A DNA stretch of 10,731 bases from Nanobdellota archaeon. Lineage in GTDB: Archaea; Nanobdellota; Nanobdellia; Pacearchaeales; UBA12030. Below are positions 1-6,668 of the stretch, piece after piece. Made by a program: the position numbers and the translations under genes. The stretch spans positions 1 to 10,731 of the forward strand of contig JACZVS010000007.1 of assembly GCA_022572525.1 (NCBI GenBank), written 5' to 3'. How positions within the stretch are numbered: position 1 is the first letter of the stretch; the number at the start of each line of letters is the position of its first letter. The notes beneath the pieces are model-generated. The model was not told the origin of the DNA. It saw only the letters and a list, made by a program, of their open reading frames with translations, and made no database searches.

Positions 1-161
1 GATACAGCCTTGACTATCTGCAGAAAATGGTTAAAGCTGCAAGGCTTTCAGATGATGTAAGAGTGGAATTCTCAGATGATTATCCTTTACGGTTGTATTA
101 TGCTACTCCGCAAAAAGCTGAATTAAGCTTTATATTGGCTCCAAGAGTCGAGACTGATTAG
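1..161 (+). CDS. pcn: DNA polymerase sliding clamp (PCNA), C-terminal fragment
   Basis: Partial gene, open at the left edge. Reading from base 3 gives 52 residues ending in TAG at 159-161. The tail reads YLQKMVKAARLSDDVRVEF, then DDYPLRLYY, then LSFILAPRVE. This matches the well-known C-terminus of archaeal and eukaryotic PCNA: the YL..MVKAAK.SD helix, the DxPL-[KR]-L strand and the final LAPR-[VI]-E segment, which lies near the interdomain connecting loop surface that binds PIP-box partners. PCNA forms a trimeric ring that tethers replicative polymerase and other DNA enzymes to DNA in the cytoplasm. It is a core replication gene, so it marks the chromosomal flank of the secreted-protein locus rather than belonging to it: the next gene has its own TATA-like box and a different cellular role. 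The family assignment is strong although only about a fifth of the protein is present. Confidence 0.92.
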   Translation, partial: YSLDYLQKMVKAARLSDDVRVEFSDDYPLRLYYATPQKAELSFILAPRVETD

Positions 162-170
162 GCTTAAGGT

Positions 171-184
171 AAAATATTTAAAGA
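171..184 (+). promoter_or_regulatory. TATA-like box of the first cassette (A1-B1)
   Basis: The sequence aaaatatttaaag lies in the 47-bp gap after PCNA. Its centre is about 31 bp before the ATG at 209. An archaeal TATA box sits about 26-27 bp before the transcription start, so the transcript would begin only a few bases before the ATG. No Shine-Dalgarno sequence is visible before 209, which fits a leaderless or near-leaderless mRNA. It probably drives both A1 and B1. Confidence 0.55.
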
Positions 185-208
185 TTTCTGAGCTATCTTA
201 GGCAATAA

Positions 209-1036
209 ATGATGAAAGAAAAAAGAGGTCAGGTAACAATCTTCATAGTAATTGGAATTCTAATTGTAGCTGCTATTGTTTTGGTCTCTCTCTACACGCA
301 AGGGATTATTCTTCCGCTTGGTCAAGAGGAGAGCAAAGCCATACTTGGATCACAAGTAGAGCCTCTCAGAAGTTTCGCTTCGGAATGTATTGAGAGAACT
401 TCAGTAGATGCATTAAACTTTATAGGAGAACATGCAGGCTATGAAAACTTTGTAGGAGAAGGGCTTAACAGCATAGATTTTGCTGGCGAGAAAGTAGTTG
501 TTGTGGTAAGAACAGAAAATGGATTTGCAAACAGATTGCCGAGTAAGGATGGGTTTGAGAGGGCTTTTGCAGGCTACATTAATAATGGAGGAGGTAATCA
601 GCTTGATTCTTGTATAAATAATTTTGCCAGTTTCGAAACTCAAGGTTTTAGTATTTCTCAAAGAAGCAGAGAAATAACTGCTGATCTTTCTGAAGAAACT
701 GTTAATGTGAAAGTTGACTGGACAATTGATCTTAAGAGAGGAAGGGCAAGGATTCCTGTAGAAGTGCCAAATGTGATAATTCTAATGAATGCTGAAAAAG
801 CTCTTAGAGTTGCGAACGACATTGTGAATTCAGAGGCAAGTGGAATAGAGTTTGAAGGCTTAGAGCATGATAAATACATTACAGAGCATCCTTTTACTCT
901 AAGGAGCATAGATATTGCTTCTCAAAATTATCCAACAGCTAATCAGAAAGTTTTCATGATAACAACTATTCCGAAATCTCCTGGAGAAGAAGAATTCAGA
1001 TTTTATTTTGCTGTTGATAGGAGCATTCCACTTTAA
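209..1036 (+). CDS. Pilin-like single-helix membrane anchor protein A1 (275 aa)
   Basis: A short basic head (MMKEKRG) is followed by QVTIF and a hydrophobic helix at about residues 9-29, then an extracellular domain of about 245 residues. Basic residues + Gly, then Gln and a hydrophobic helix, resemble the class III (prepilin) signal peptides cut by archaeal PibD/EppA peptidases, which would cut after G7. The Glu usual at position +5 of the mature pilin is Phe here, so processing is uncertain and the helix may simply be a membrane anchor. The outer domain has only two cysteines, C60 and C135, a possible disulfide. The protein ends in EEFRFYF and a hydrophobic tail. It is paralogous to the gene at 8900-9688: same anchor, cysteines at equivalent places, a shared NDIVNSEA block (residues 203-210) and the EEFRF tail. 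The start could be 209 or the next ATG at 212; both fit the TATA-like box. It is one base from the next gene, so the two are surely co-transcribed. I recognise no named family; a role as membrane partner of the Cys-rich protein is inferred. Confidence 0.88.
   Translation: MMKEKRGQVTIFIVIGILIVAAIVLVSLYTQGIILPLGQEESKAILGSQVEPLRSFASECIERTSVDALNFIGEHAGYENFVGEGLNSIDFAGEKVVVVVRTENGFANRLPSKDGFERAFAGYINNGGGNQLDSCINNFASFETQGFSISQRSREITADLSEETVNVKVDWTIDLKRGRARIPVEVPNVIILMNAEKALRVANDIVNSEASGIEFEGLEHDKYITEHPFTLRSIDIASQNYPTANQKVFMITTIPKSPGEEEFRFYFAVDRSIPL
815..840 (+). repeat. 26-bp identical block, copy 1 (inside A1)
   Basis: This encodes NDIVNSEA plus the first two bases of the next codon. It is identical base for base to 9503-9528 in A2 and in the same reading frame. 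The paralogues are strongly diverged elsewhere, so identity at all third codon positions here stands out. Confidence 0.9.
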
Positions 1037-1037
1037 A

Positions 1038-4000
1038 ATGACCTTTTTAGAAAACGCACAAAAAAGAATGAAAAAGATTTTGCTTATAACAGCGGCACTT
1101 TTGATAGCATTTGCCTTCACATTTATGCTAACTGAAAATGTTTCTGCTCAGCAGCTCGGATGCTGTCTTAATACAAAAGAAGGAGATTTTTGTGCTGATA
1201 GAGTAAGTAAAGATGCTTGCGAAGACGGCTTCTTTTTTACAGGAAAGGTTTGTGGCAATATTAATCAATGTCAAAGTGTAACTTGTATCCCTCCAGAAGG
1301 AGAGTGTCAGGCCAATAAGCCTTTATTCCAGTGCCAGTTTGAGAGAGGAAAATTTGATGCAAGGCCTTTAGAGGAAGTTGAAGCTTGCCAATCCGGAGGA
1401 TGTAATATTGGAAATGTTATTTGTGAAGTTTTACAGAGAAATGTTTGTGAACAGAAAGCAAGAGAAAGTGGCTTTCCCCTAGAAGATGTTACATTTACTC
1501 CTGGGTTAGATGAAATAGAGATAAGAAAGCAGTGCGGTGCGGCAGGAAGAGGAACTTGTGATCTTGGAGGAGGAAGTTGTGATTACACAACAAGCGATGA
1601 TTGCGCTAATCGGGGGGGCAATTTTATTTCAGGATTATTTCCTTCTCAAGTTACAGCTTGCGGGGTTAATAATGCGGAAACAAGAAAAGCCTGTGGAACT
1701 TTGCCGGGAGATGAAAACAAGATATTTTGGTTTAATGATCAAGGAAGTCAAGAAGCTTTAATTAAAGACTGTGGCTACCCTCTTTCTTCCTGTCAAGAAG
1801 AAGTTGTAGATGGGGCAAAAACAGCTATTTGTAAATCAACTGCCTGCGAGTTTGAGTTAAAGGAAAAGGACAGTGATGGTAGGCAAGGAATGCAGAATCT
1901 GTTGAGTGGAACATCTATGTGTTATAATTTTCATACAGACATTGAAGGAAGAAGCACTGGCTTGCAGCATCAGATTCTGCATTGTGCTAACGGAAAGATT
2001 CAAGTTGAAGGACTAGGGCCAGATAGGAATAAAAGATGTATAGATGAATTTGCTGTCAAGAAAGAAGACAAGAAAGCAGGTCTTGAATTAGGAGGAAATG
2101 CAAGAGTAGTTGATAATTTATGGCAGAAGTGTAGAGAGTGTGGACAAAGCGATGGAGGTATTTTAGGCCAGCTTTCGAGTGCAGGCATCTTAGGAGCAGC
2201 CTCTTCTGGTTTTGTTAAAGGAGGAAAAGGAGTTAAGGCAGGAGAGCTAACTACAATTGTTGCAGGAATATCTTTCTTAAGTGGAGGTCAAAATAGAATA
2301 GGAGATGTTTTTCAAATCATTCCTATTGCAGTACCACCAGGACCTTGGATTAATTCTCAGCTTATTGGCTCTGCTTGCGGCGGCAAGAAGTTTCTAAAAG
2401 ATATTGGGTTTGTTGATGATCTTGCAGATAAGTTTGGATTTTGTAAGTATCAACAAGACTTCTTACCTTGGGGTGGATTTGGGAGTGCTATTCCAAAAGT
2501 AGCTCCAGGAAACTCTAAGCAATGCTTTTCTTGCGGAGGTGGAGGAGATGACCTATGGAATGTTTGCACTCCAAATGAGTGTAATGCTTTAGGTGATTGT
2601 CAAGAAGATCGAGCCTTTACATTTGATACCGCATTTAGAACATTTGCGACTACTGCCCTTGTAGTATCTACATATAAAACTCAAGAATGCTTTGTGCGAG
2701 AAGGCTTGCTAGGAGCAACTTTGACTCTTCCAGTAGAATTTTTCGGAAATCCAGAAAAATTCCAAAGCACATTTGGAAGAGTGGTGAAATGCTGGGAAGA
2801 GTTTGGAAAAAGACAGGGGGAATTTTATGATAAAAGTATAGGAGAAGTTCTAAACAGATTCGGAAGCCCTCATAAAAAGCCTGTCTTGGCAGGGGAATTT
2901 GAGACGTATGCTGATACTGTGAAGGGGGATAGTAAAAAAATTGAGGAATTACAGAAAGAAGGTGTAGAGCTAGTTAGAATTAGAGGTGAATTATCAGGGG
3001 AAGAGTTAGAAGCAGCAGCAAAAGAAATAAGGAGCAAAAAAAATGTAGATGATATCTTAAGGGTCTTGCAGAAGTATAAAGTTGAAGATGGACGCATATT
3101 GAATGCTTTGAAGGGTGCTGCATTTACTCCTACTGAAACGCCAACAAATGAAACTACTGAAACGCCAGCTAATCTTCAGGAAGCTATAACACAAGCTAAT
3201 AATCTAATTAATGATGCTCGAAATAAAGTTAATGATAATAACTTGAATTTGTTAAAAGGAGAAGCCCAAAGTGCAGAGGTAAGTATCACTCCACTTGAAG
3301 ATGCTGAAAGGAATGTAAATTCTGAAATAGGTAAACTTCAAGCTGCTGTAGATAATCAAAAATTAGATGAGATAACCTCTGTTCTTAGTAGTCTTAAGGG
3401 TGCAGTAACTGGGTTAAAAGTAGAAGTTAATACCCTTCTTGATAACAAGGATATAAAGAAAGTTGAATGGAAAATAATTAGTCCAAAAGGAAGAATTAAT
3501 GCGGGAGAAATTACAATAGATATAAAAGTAAGTAGCCTTGTTGGAAAGCTCATTGCAGGAAGAGAGTTTGAATACTGGGTATATGTTACAGAAAAGTTTG
3601 TGTTAGGCGAGGTAGATCCTAGTGATCCTGATCAAGTTGACTGGCATCTAAGGGCTAGAAAAGAAAGGAACATTGATGATCCTCTTCCAACATTCGATGG
3701 AAATGGGAACGCCAGGATATTTAGAGAGAATGTACCCATTAAACAGACGGCAACAGGAAATGAAAGGAAAGCATTAATTGTTATTGTTAAGGCAAGTCCC
3801 CAAGACATACAAGTAGAGATACTTGAAGTTATAGGAGGGGTGGAAGAAGAATCTAAAGAGGGTCCTGAGAAGCCGTCTGGAAAACCAGGCTCTGGAAGTA
3901 GATATAAATCATATTTAGAAGAATGTGATGTAAATGGAGTTAAAGGAATATGCATGTTTAAAAGTACCTGCGAAAAGAATCCAGGCATGATAGCAGTTGA

Positions 4001-6668
4001 GGATTATTGTCTAGCAGATGATAGGGAAGAAGTTCAATGTTGCATTCAAAAGAGTGGGATTAGTGGTACGGGAGAATTTACAGTGAAGATAACAAAGCCA
4101 ATAGAGGGGGCACAGGTGTTGAGTGAAGATGGTAAGATAAGGTATCAAATTTTAATATCCAATGGAAACCCCAAATTCAAAAAGCAATGGTTTAAAGATG
4201 GGAAGCCATCTACTTCTACTTTTAAAGAATTCTCAGATAGAGACAGCGGGGGAAGGTTGAGTCTGGACGGGGGGGAGCATACTATAAGGGTAAAAATTAC
4301 AGATGCAAATGGAAGAACTGCGGAAGATACTATTACTTTTACTGTAAAAGTGCCAGGTATTAAAACAGGTCCTTGTAAATTAAGAGGTGGCGGAATTAGA
4401 TTCATTAACCCTAGTGATGACATTAATGGACAAGTTGGATTTTCAAAGGAGATGAGTTTTGATGGCAAGATTAGAGCAGTTTTTATACCAGCAGGAGAAT
4501 GTAAAAATTTGAAGATTCGTGTTTACCAAGATGGACGGGCAAATGGAGTAGGGAAGAATATTTGGAATGCTGTTTTTATCAACTTTCTTGGTGGGACATT
4601 TTCAAATATGCCAAAAATCGCAACTTTAGATGTGACGTTTGATGGAAAGTTTGTATATGCAGATTACCCTAACCCATCACAGAATGTAATAATGGGCTCA
4701 GATCAATTAAACCGTTATTTATGGTTCTATGTATACCAAGGAAACGACGAACTTTGTGAGGCAGGAATTGATTTTTGTGGATCAAGACTAACTGTATCAG
4801 ATCTATCACAAGATGAAATATGGGAAAACGCTTTGGAAGGTTCTGTGTCTGATATAATTACAGGATCTGCTGTCAGAACTCTAGGAATAGGCAGAGCAAT
4901 CAGAGGCATCTTCTCAAGGGGAGTTGAGAATGTTGGGGCGCAGGTAACAACAAACGATCCTGGTCCGGGTGGTGGAGCAGAACAAAAAGCAGACGATCCT
5001 GGTCAAGATGAAGCAAGTATTGGGGGAGTAATAAAAAGAAAAGGACCAGTCACTGAAAAAACAGAAAAAGTCAACAGAAATTGGTACACTGTAAGCAAGG
5101 CAATTGTTCTTGGCTATGCAGTCTTACAAGGAAAAGGACCTGAAGCCGGCTATTCTTGCAGTGCAGAAACTTCCCTTATTGGAAAAGGAACTTCCTTATG
5201 CAAGACTTGTGAGAGTGAAGATGGCTTTAGAATATGCACAAAAGAACGCTGTGAAATACTTGGGCAGTGTAAGGCAATTGCAAAGCCTGAAGGAGATGGC
5301 TTTAATTGTGTAGAGGCTGCATGTAATGAGCCAGAAGGACAAAGACAGACTAATGTAGATAGAATTGAGGCTGATTTCTTGCTTGCTGGAAATGTTGTCA
5401 AGCATGTAGAAGGAGCTGGAAGTGTGAATGCTGGCTTGCTTTCATGGAATGTTACTGAAATTAAGCTCAAGATTTTCACAGGTGTTGGAGCAAACTGCCG
5501 ATTTAGCACAGAACCTGGAACTGCATGGGAAAACGCAATAGAATTTGAAGGCGCTGGCTTATTCCCAAGAGAGCAAGAAGTCACTCTTTCTGCTGGTGGT
5601 GCTGAAAGACAGCATGCAATTTTCGTCAAATGTCAGAATGTTTGTGGGATTGAAAATCCTGCTGAGAATGACAGATCCTTCTTGAAGTATGAGAAAGGAA
5701 AACTTCCTGATTTCCTGCCTCCTGAAATTACACACATGGATCCATTCAATGTTTTTGTTCCGGAAAAGCCTGAAATTGTTACAACACAAATTCATTTGAG
5801 TGAGAATGGAGTTTGCTTCTTTAGTAGGAACTTAACTGTAACTGAAATTCAAGAGATGCAGTCGATGGATTGCGCGCAGAATCAGAGATGCTTGCTTTCT
5901 GAGAAAAATGCTTGTGGAATTTGTAAGGTAGATACAGATGTAAGTAAAGGCGACTTGCTTGACTTCTCGCAGTTTGAGCAGATTCCAGTGGCAAATGCAG
6001 CTTCACTTGTAGAAACTGCAAGGGAACATGGAATTGAACAAACAAGAATGTCTCGATTTGTCTTCAGATGCCAAGACTTAAATGGAAATCAAGGAGAAAT
6101 TAATCCATACATACTTGCAACTGTTATGGATTATGATCTAACAATTATTGATCCAAAAGAAGGCTTCTCAACATTTGACAGAGAAGTTCCTTTAAAAGTT
6201 GAGACTGCTCACTCTGCTTTATGCAAGTTCTCACTTGATTCTGAAAAGTCATTCACAGATATGCAAGACATTACAGGAGAGTTTGGATTAGAGCATGAAA
6301 CAGTAATTGCAAATTTAACTGTTGGCCAACATACGGTTTTTGTAGCTTGTGAAGACTTTGCATTGCAACAGAAAAAAGATAGTAGAGACTTTTCAATTAA
6401 CCTTGACAATCAGCCTCCAATCATCATTAGGGCATTCCGAGACTTTACAGGCACTGGAGCAGAAGTTCTGAAGATTGTAACAGATGAAATTTCCTCTTGC
6501 AGATACTCACTTACAGATCCTGGCTTTGACTTTGAAGAGGGAATAGAGATGCCATTTGATGAAAGTATAGAACATATAGCAGAATGGGGCTTCTCTGTTT
6601 ATTATATTAAGTGCAGAGATAGATTTGACAACGAAGGCTCTCAGACAGTTAAACCCATTAGTGGATAG
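1038..6668 (+). CDS. Giant secreted cysteine-rich multidomain surface protein B1 (1876 aa)
   Basis: I chose the ATG at 1038, one base after the A1 stop, because the second cassette has the same taaaatg junction; 1008 lies inside A1, and 1068 (MKKILL) is a possible alternative. Residues 11-37 are a signal peptide (KK, hydrophobic core, cut likely after VSA at 37). By my count there are about 68 cysteines. Domain order: residues 42-350, CC-type Cys modules and a Cys-rich region; 350-495, Gly- and hydrophobic-rich stretch; 496-521, C-x2-C-x10-C-x4-C-x5-C; 620-860, helical or coiled, split by a Thr/Pro linker near 698-712; about 865-945, probable beta domain; 963-1002, six-Cys clip-like module; about 1011-1108, Ig/PKD-like domain; 1110-1265, beta domain; 1300-1350, Gly/Asp/Lys-rich linker; 1388-1411, second C-x2-C module; 1487-1870, four Ig-like repeats, each with one Cys pair. 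No C-terminal anchor is visible, so it is released or held by another protein, perhaps A1. Its motifs resemble large Cys-rich exported proteins I recall from DPANN genomes. An adhesin or surface-fibre role is inferred; no catalytic motif was seen. Confidence 0.9.
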   Translation: MTFLENAQKRMKKILLITAALLIAFAFTFMLTENVSAQQLGCCLNTKEGDFCADRVSKDACEDGFFFTGKVCGNINQCQSVTCIPPEGECQANKPLFQCQFERGKFDARPLEEVEACQSGGCNIGNVICEVLQRNVCEQKARESGFPLEDVTFTPGLDEIEIRKQCGAAGRGTCDLGGGSCDYTTSDDCANRGGNFISGLFPSQVTACGVNNAETRKACGTLPGDENKIFWFNDQGSQEALIKDCGYPLSSCQEEVVDGAKTAICKSTACEFELKEKDSDGRQGMQNLLSGTSMCYNFHTDIEGRSTGLQHQILHCANGKIQVEGLGPDRNKRCIDEFAVKKEDKKAGLELGGNARVVDNLWQKCRECGQSDGGILGQLSSAGILGAASSGFVKGGKGVKAGELTTIVAGISFLSGGQNRIGDVFQIIPIAVPPGPWINSQLIGSACGGKKFLKDIGFVDDLADKFGFCKYQQDFLPWGGFGSAIPKVAPGNSKQCFSCGGGGDDLWNVCTPNECNALGDCQEDRAFTFDTAFRTFATTALVVSTYKTQECFVREGLLGATLTLPVEFFGNPEKFQSTFGRVVKCWEEFGKRQGEFYDKSIGEVLNRFGSPHKKPVLAGEFETYADTVKGDSKKIEELQKEGVELVRIRGELSGEELEAAAKEIRSKKNVDDILRVLQKYKVEDGRILNALKGAAFTPTETPTNETTETPANLQEAITQANNLINDARNKVNDNNLNLLKGEAQSAEVSITPLEDAERNVNSEIGKLQAAVDNQKLDEITSVLSSLKGAVTGLKVEVNTLLDNKDIKKVEWKIISPKGRINAGEITIDIKVSSLVGKLIAGREFEYWVYVTEKFVLGEVDPSDPDQVDWHLRARKERNIDDPLPTFDGNGNARIFRENVPIKQTATGNERKALIVIVKASPQDIQVEILEVIGGVEEESKEGPEKPSGKPGSGSRYKSYLEECDVNGVKGICMFKSTCEKNPGMIAVEDYCLADDREEVQCCIQKSGISGTGEFTVKITKPIEGAQVLSEDGKIRYQILISNGNPKFKKQWFKDGKPSTSTFKEFSDRDSGGRLSLDGGEHTIRVKITDANGRTAEDTITFTVKVPGIKTGPCKLRGGGIRFINPSDDINGQVGFSKEMSFDGKIRAVFIPAGECKNLKIRVYQDGRANGVGKNIWNAVFINFLGGTFSNMPKIATLDVTFDGKFVYADYPNPSQNVIMGSDQLNRYLWFYVYQGNDELCEAGIDFCGSRLTVSDLSQDEIWENALEGSVSDIITGSAVRTLGIGRAIRGIFSRGVENVGAQVTTNDPGPGGGAEQKADDPGQDEASIGGVIKRKGPVTEKTEKVNRNWYTVSKAIVLGYAVLQGKGPEAGYSCSAETSLIGKGTSLCKTCESEDGFRICTKERCEILGQCKAIAKPEGDGFNCVEAACNEPEGQRQTNVDRIEADFLLAGNVVKHVEGAGSVNAGLLSWNVTEIKLKIFTGVGANCRFSTEPGTAWENAIEFEGAGLFPREQEVTLSAGGAERQHAIFVKCQNVCGIENPAENDRSFLKYEKGKLPDFLPPEITHMDPFNVFVPEKPEIVTTQIHLSENGVCFFSRNLTVTEIQEMQSMDCAQNQRCLLSEKNACGICKVDTDVSKGDLLDFSQFEQIPVANAASLVETAREHGIEQTRMSRFVFRCQDLNGNQGEINPYILATVMDYDLTIIDPKEGFSTFDREVPLKVETAHSALCKFSLDSEKSFTDMQDITGEFGLEHETVIANLTVGQHTVFVACEDFALQQKKDSRDFSINLDNQPPIIIRAFRDFTGTGAEVLKIVTDEISSCRYSLTDPGFDFEEGIEMPFDESIEHIAEWGFSVYYIKCRDRFDNEGSQTVKPISG
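2523..2600 (+). other. First C-x2-C-x10-C-x4-C-x5-C module of B1
   Basis: Residues 496-521 of B1: the CFSC pair, then WNVCT, then C-NALGD-C. The same plan recurs 867 residues later, at 1388-1411, with shared C-T and LG-x-C positions. Five cysteines in 26 residues suggest a small disulfide knot or, less likely for an exported protein, a metal site. Confidence 0.7.
3130..3167 (+). repeat. Short direct repeat encoding a Thr/Pro linker in B1
   Basis: The 14-mer ctactgaaacgcca occurs at 3130-3143 and again at 3154-3167, a 24-bp period that keeps the reading frame. It encodes TETPTNETTETP, a flexible Thr/Pro/Glu linker with one N-E-T sequon. It separates two predicted helical regions and is likely extended and perhaps glycosylated. 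Confidence 0.7.
3924..4043 (+). other. Six-cysteine clip-like module in B1
   Basis: Residues 963-1002 hold six cysteines (C963, C972, C978, C991, C1001, C1002), spaced C-x8-C-x5-C-x12-C-x9-CC, with G-x2-G-x-C around the second. This order, ending in adjacent cysteines, resembles clip domains known mainly from arthropod serine proteases. It sits just before an Ig-like domain. The similarity rests on cysteine spacing only and may be convergent. Confidence 0.55.
5199..5270 (+). other. Second C-x2-C-x8-C-x4-C-x5-C module of B1
   Basis: Residues 1388-1411 of B1: the CKTC pair, then RICT, then C-EILGQ-C. It repeats the plan of residues 496-521 with two fewer residues in the first loop. It follows a short hydrophobic segment (near WYTVSKAIVLGYAVL) and precedes the Ig-like repeats. 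Confidence 0.7.
5496..6614 (+). repeat. Four tandem Ig-like repeats with paired cysteines at the end of B1
   Basis: Each unit begins with C-[RKF]-[FY]-S and ends with a strand of the form [FY]-x-x-[KRA]-C-x-[DN]. The Cys pairs are C1487/C1532, C1593/C1678, C1729/C1771 and C1821/C1859. The pattern suggests four beta-sandwich domains, each pinned by one disulfide. The second unit is longer and carries four extra cysteines in a loop. These units form the C-terminal stalk or binding end of the protein. Confidence 0.7.

Noticed and set aside
1008..1037. Upstream in-frame ATG of B1 at 1008
   Set aside because: It lies inside the A1 coding region. The start at 1038 has the same junction as the second cassette and leads into a proper signal peptide.
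3632..3988. Minus-strand open frame of 118 codons inside B1
   Set aside because: Antisense shadow of B1 with no independent signal.
4145..4468. Minus-strand open frame of 107 codons inside B1
   Set aside because: Antisense shadow across the Ig/PKD-like domain.
4953..5006. Repeated acgatcctggtc (two DDPG/NDPG-type spots)
   Set aside because: Two short copies in a low-complexity linker, with no wider repeat unit and no array structure.
5150..5629. Minus-strand open frame of 159 codons inside B1
   Set aside because: Ser/Pro/Leu-rich mirror of the B1 sequence, with no promoter and no recognisable domain; B1 is clearly the coding strand.
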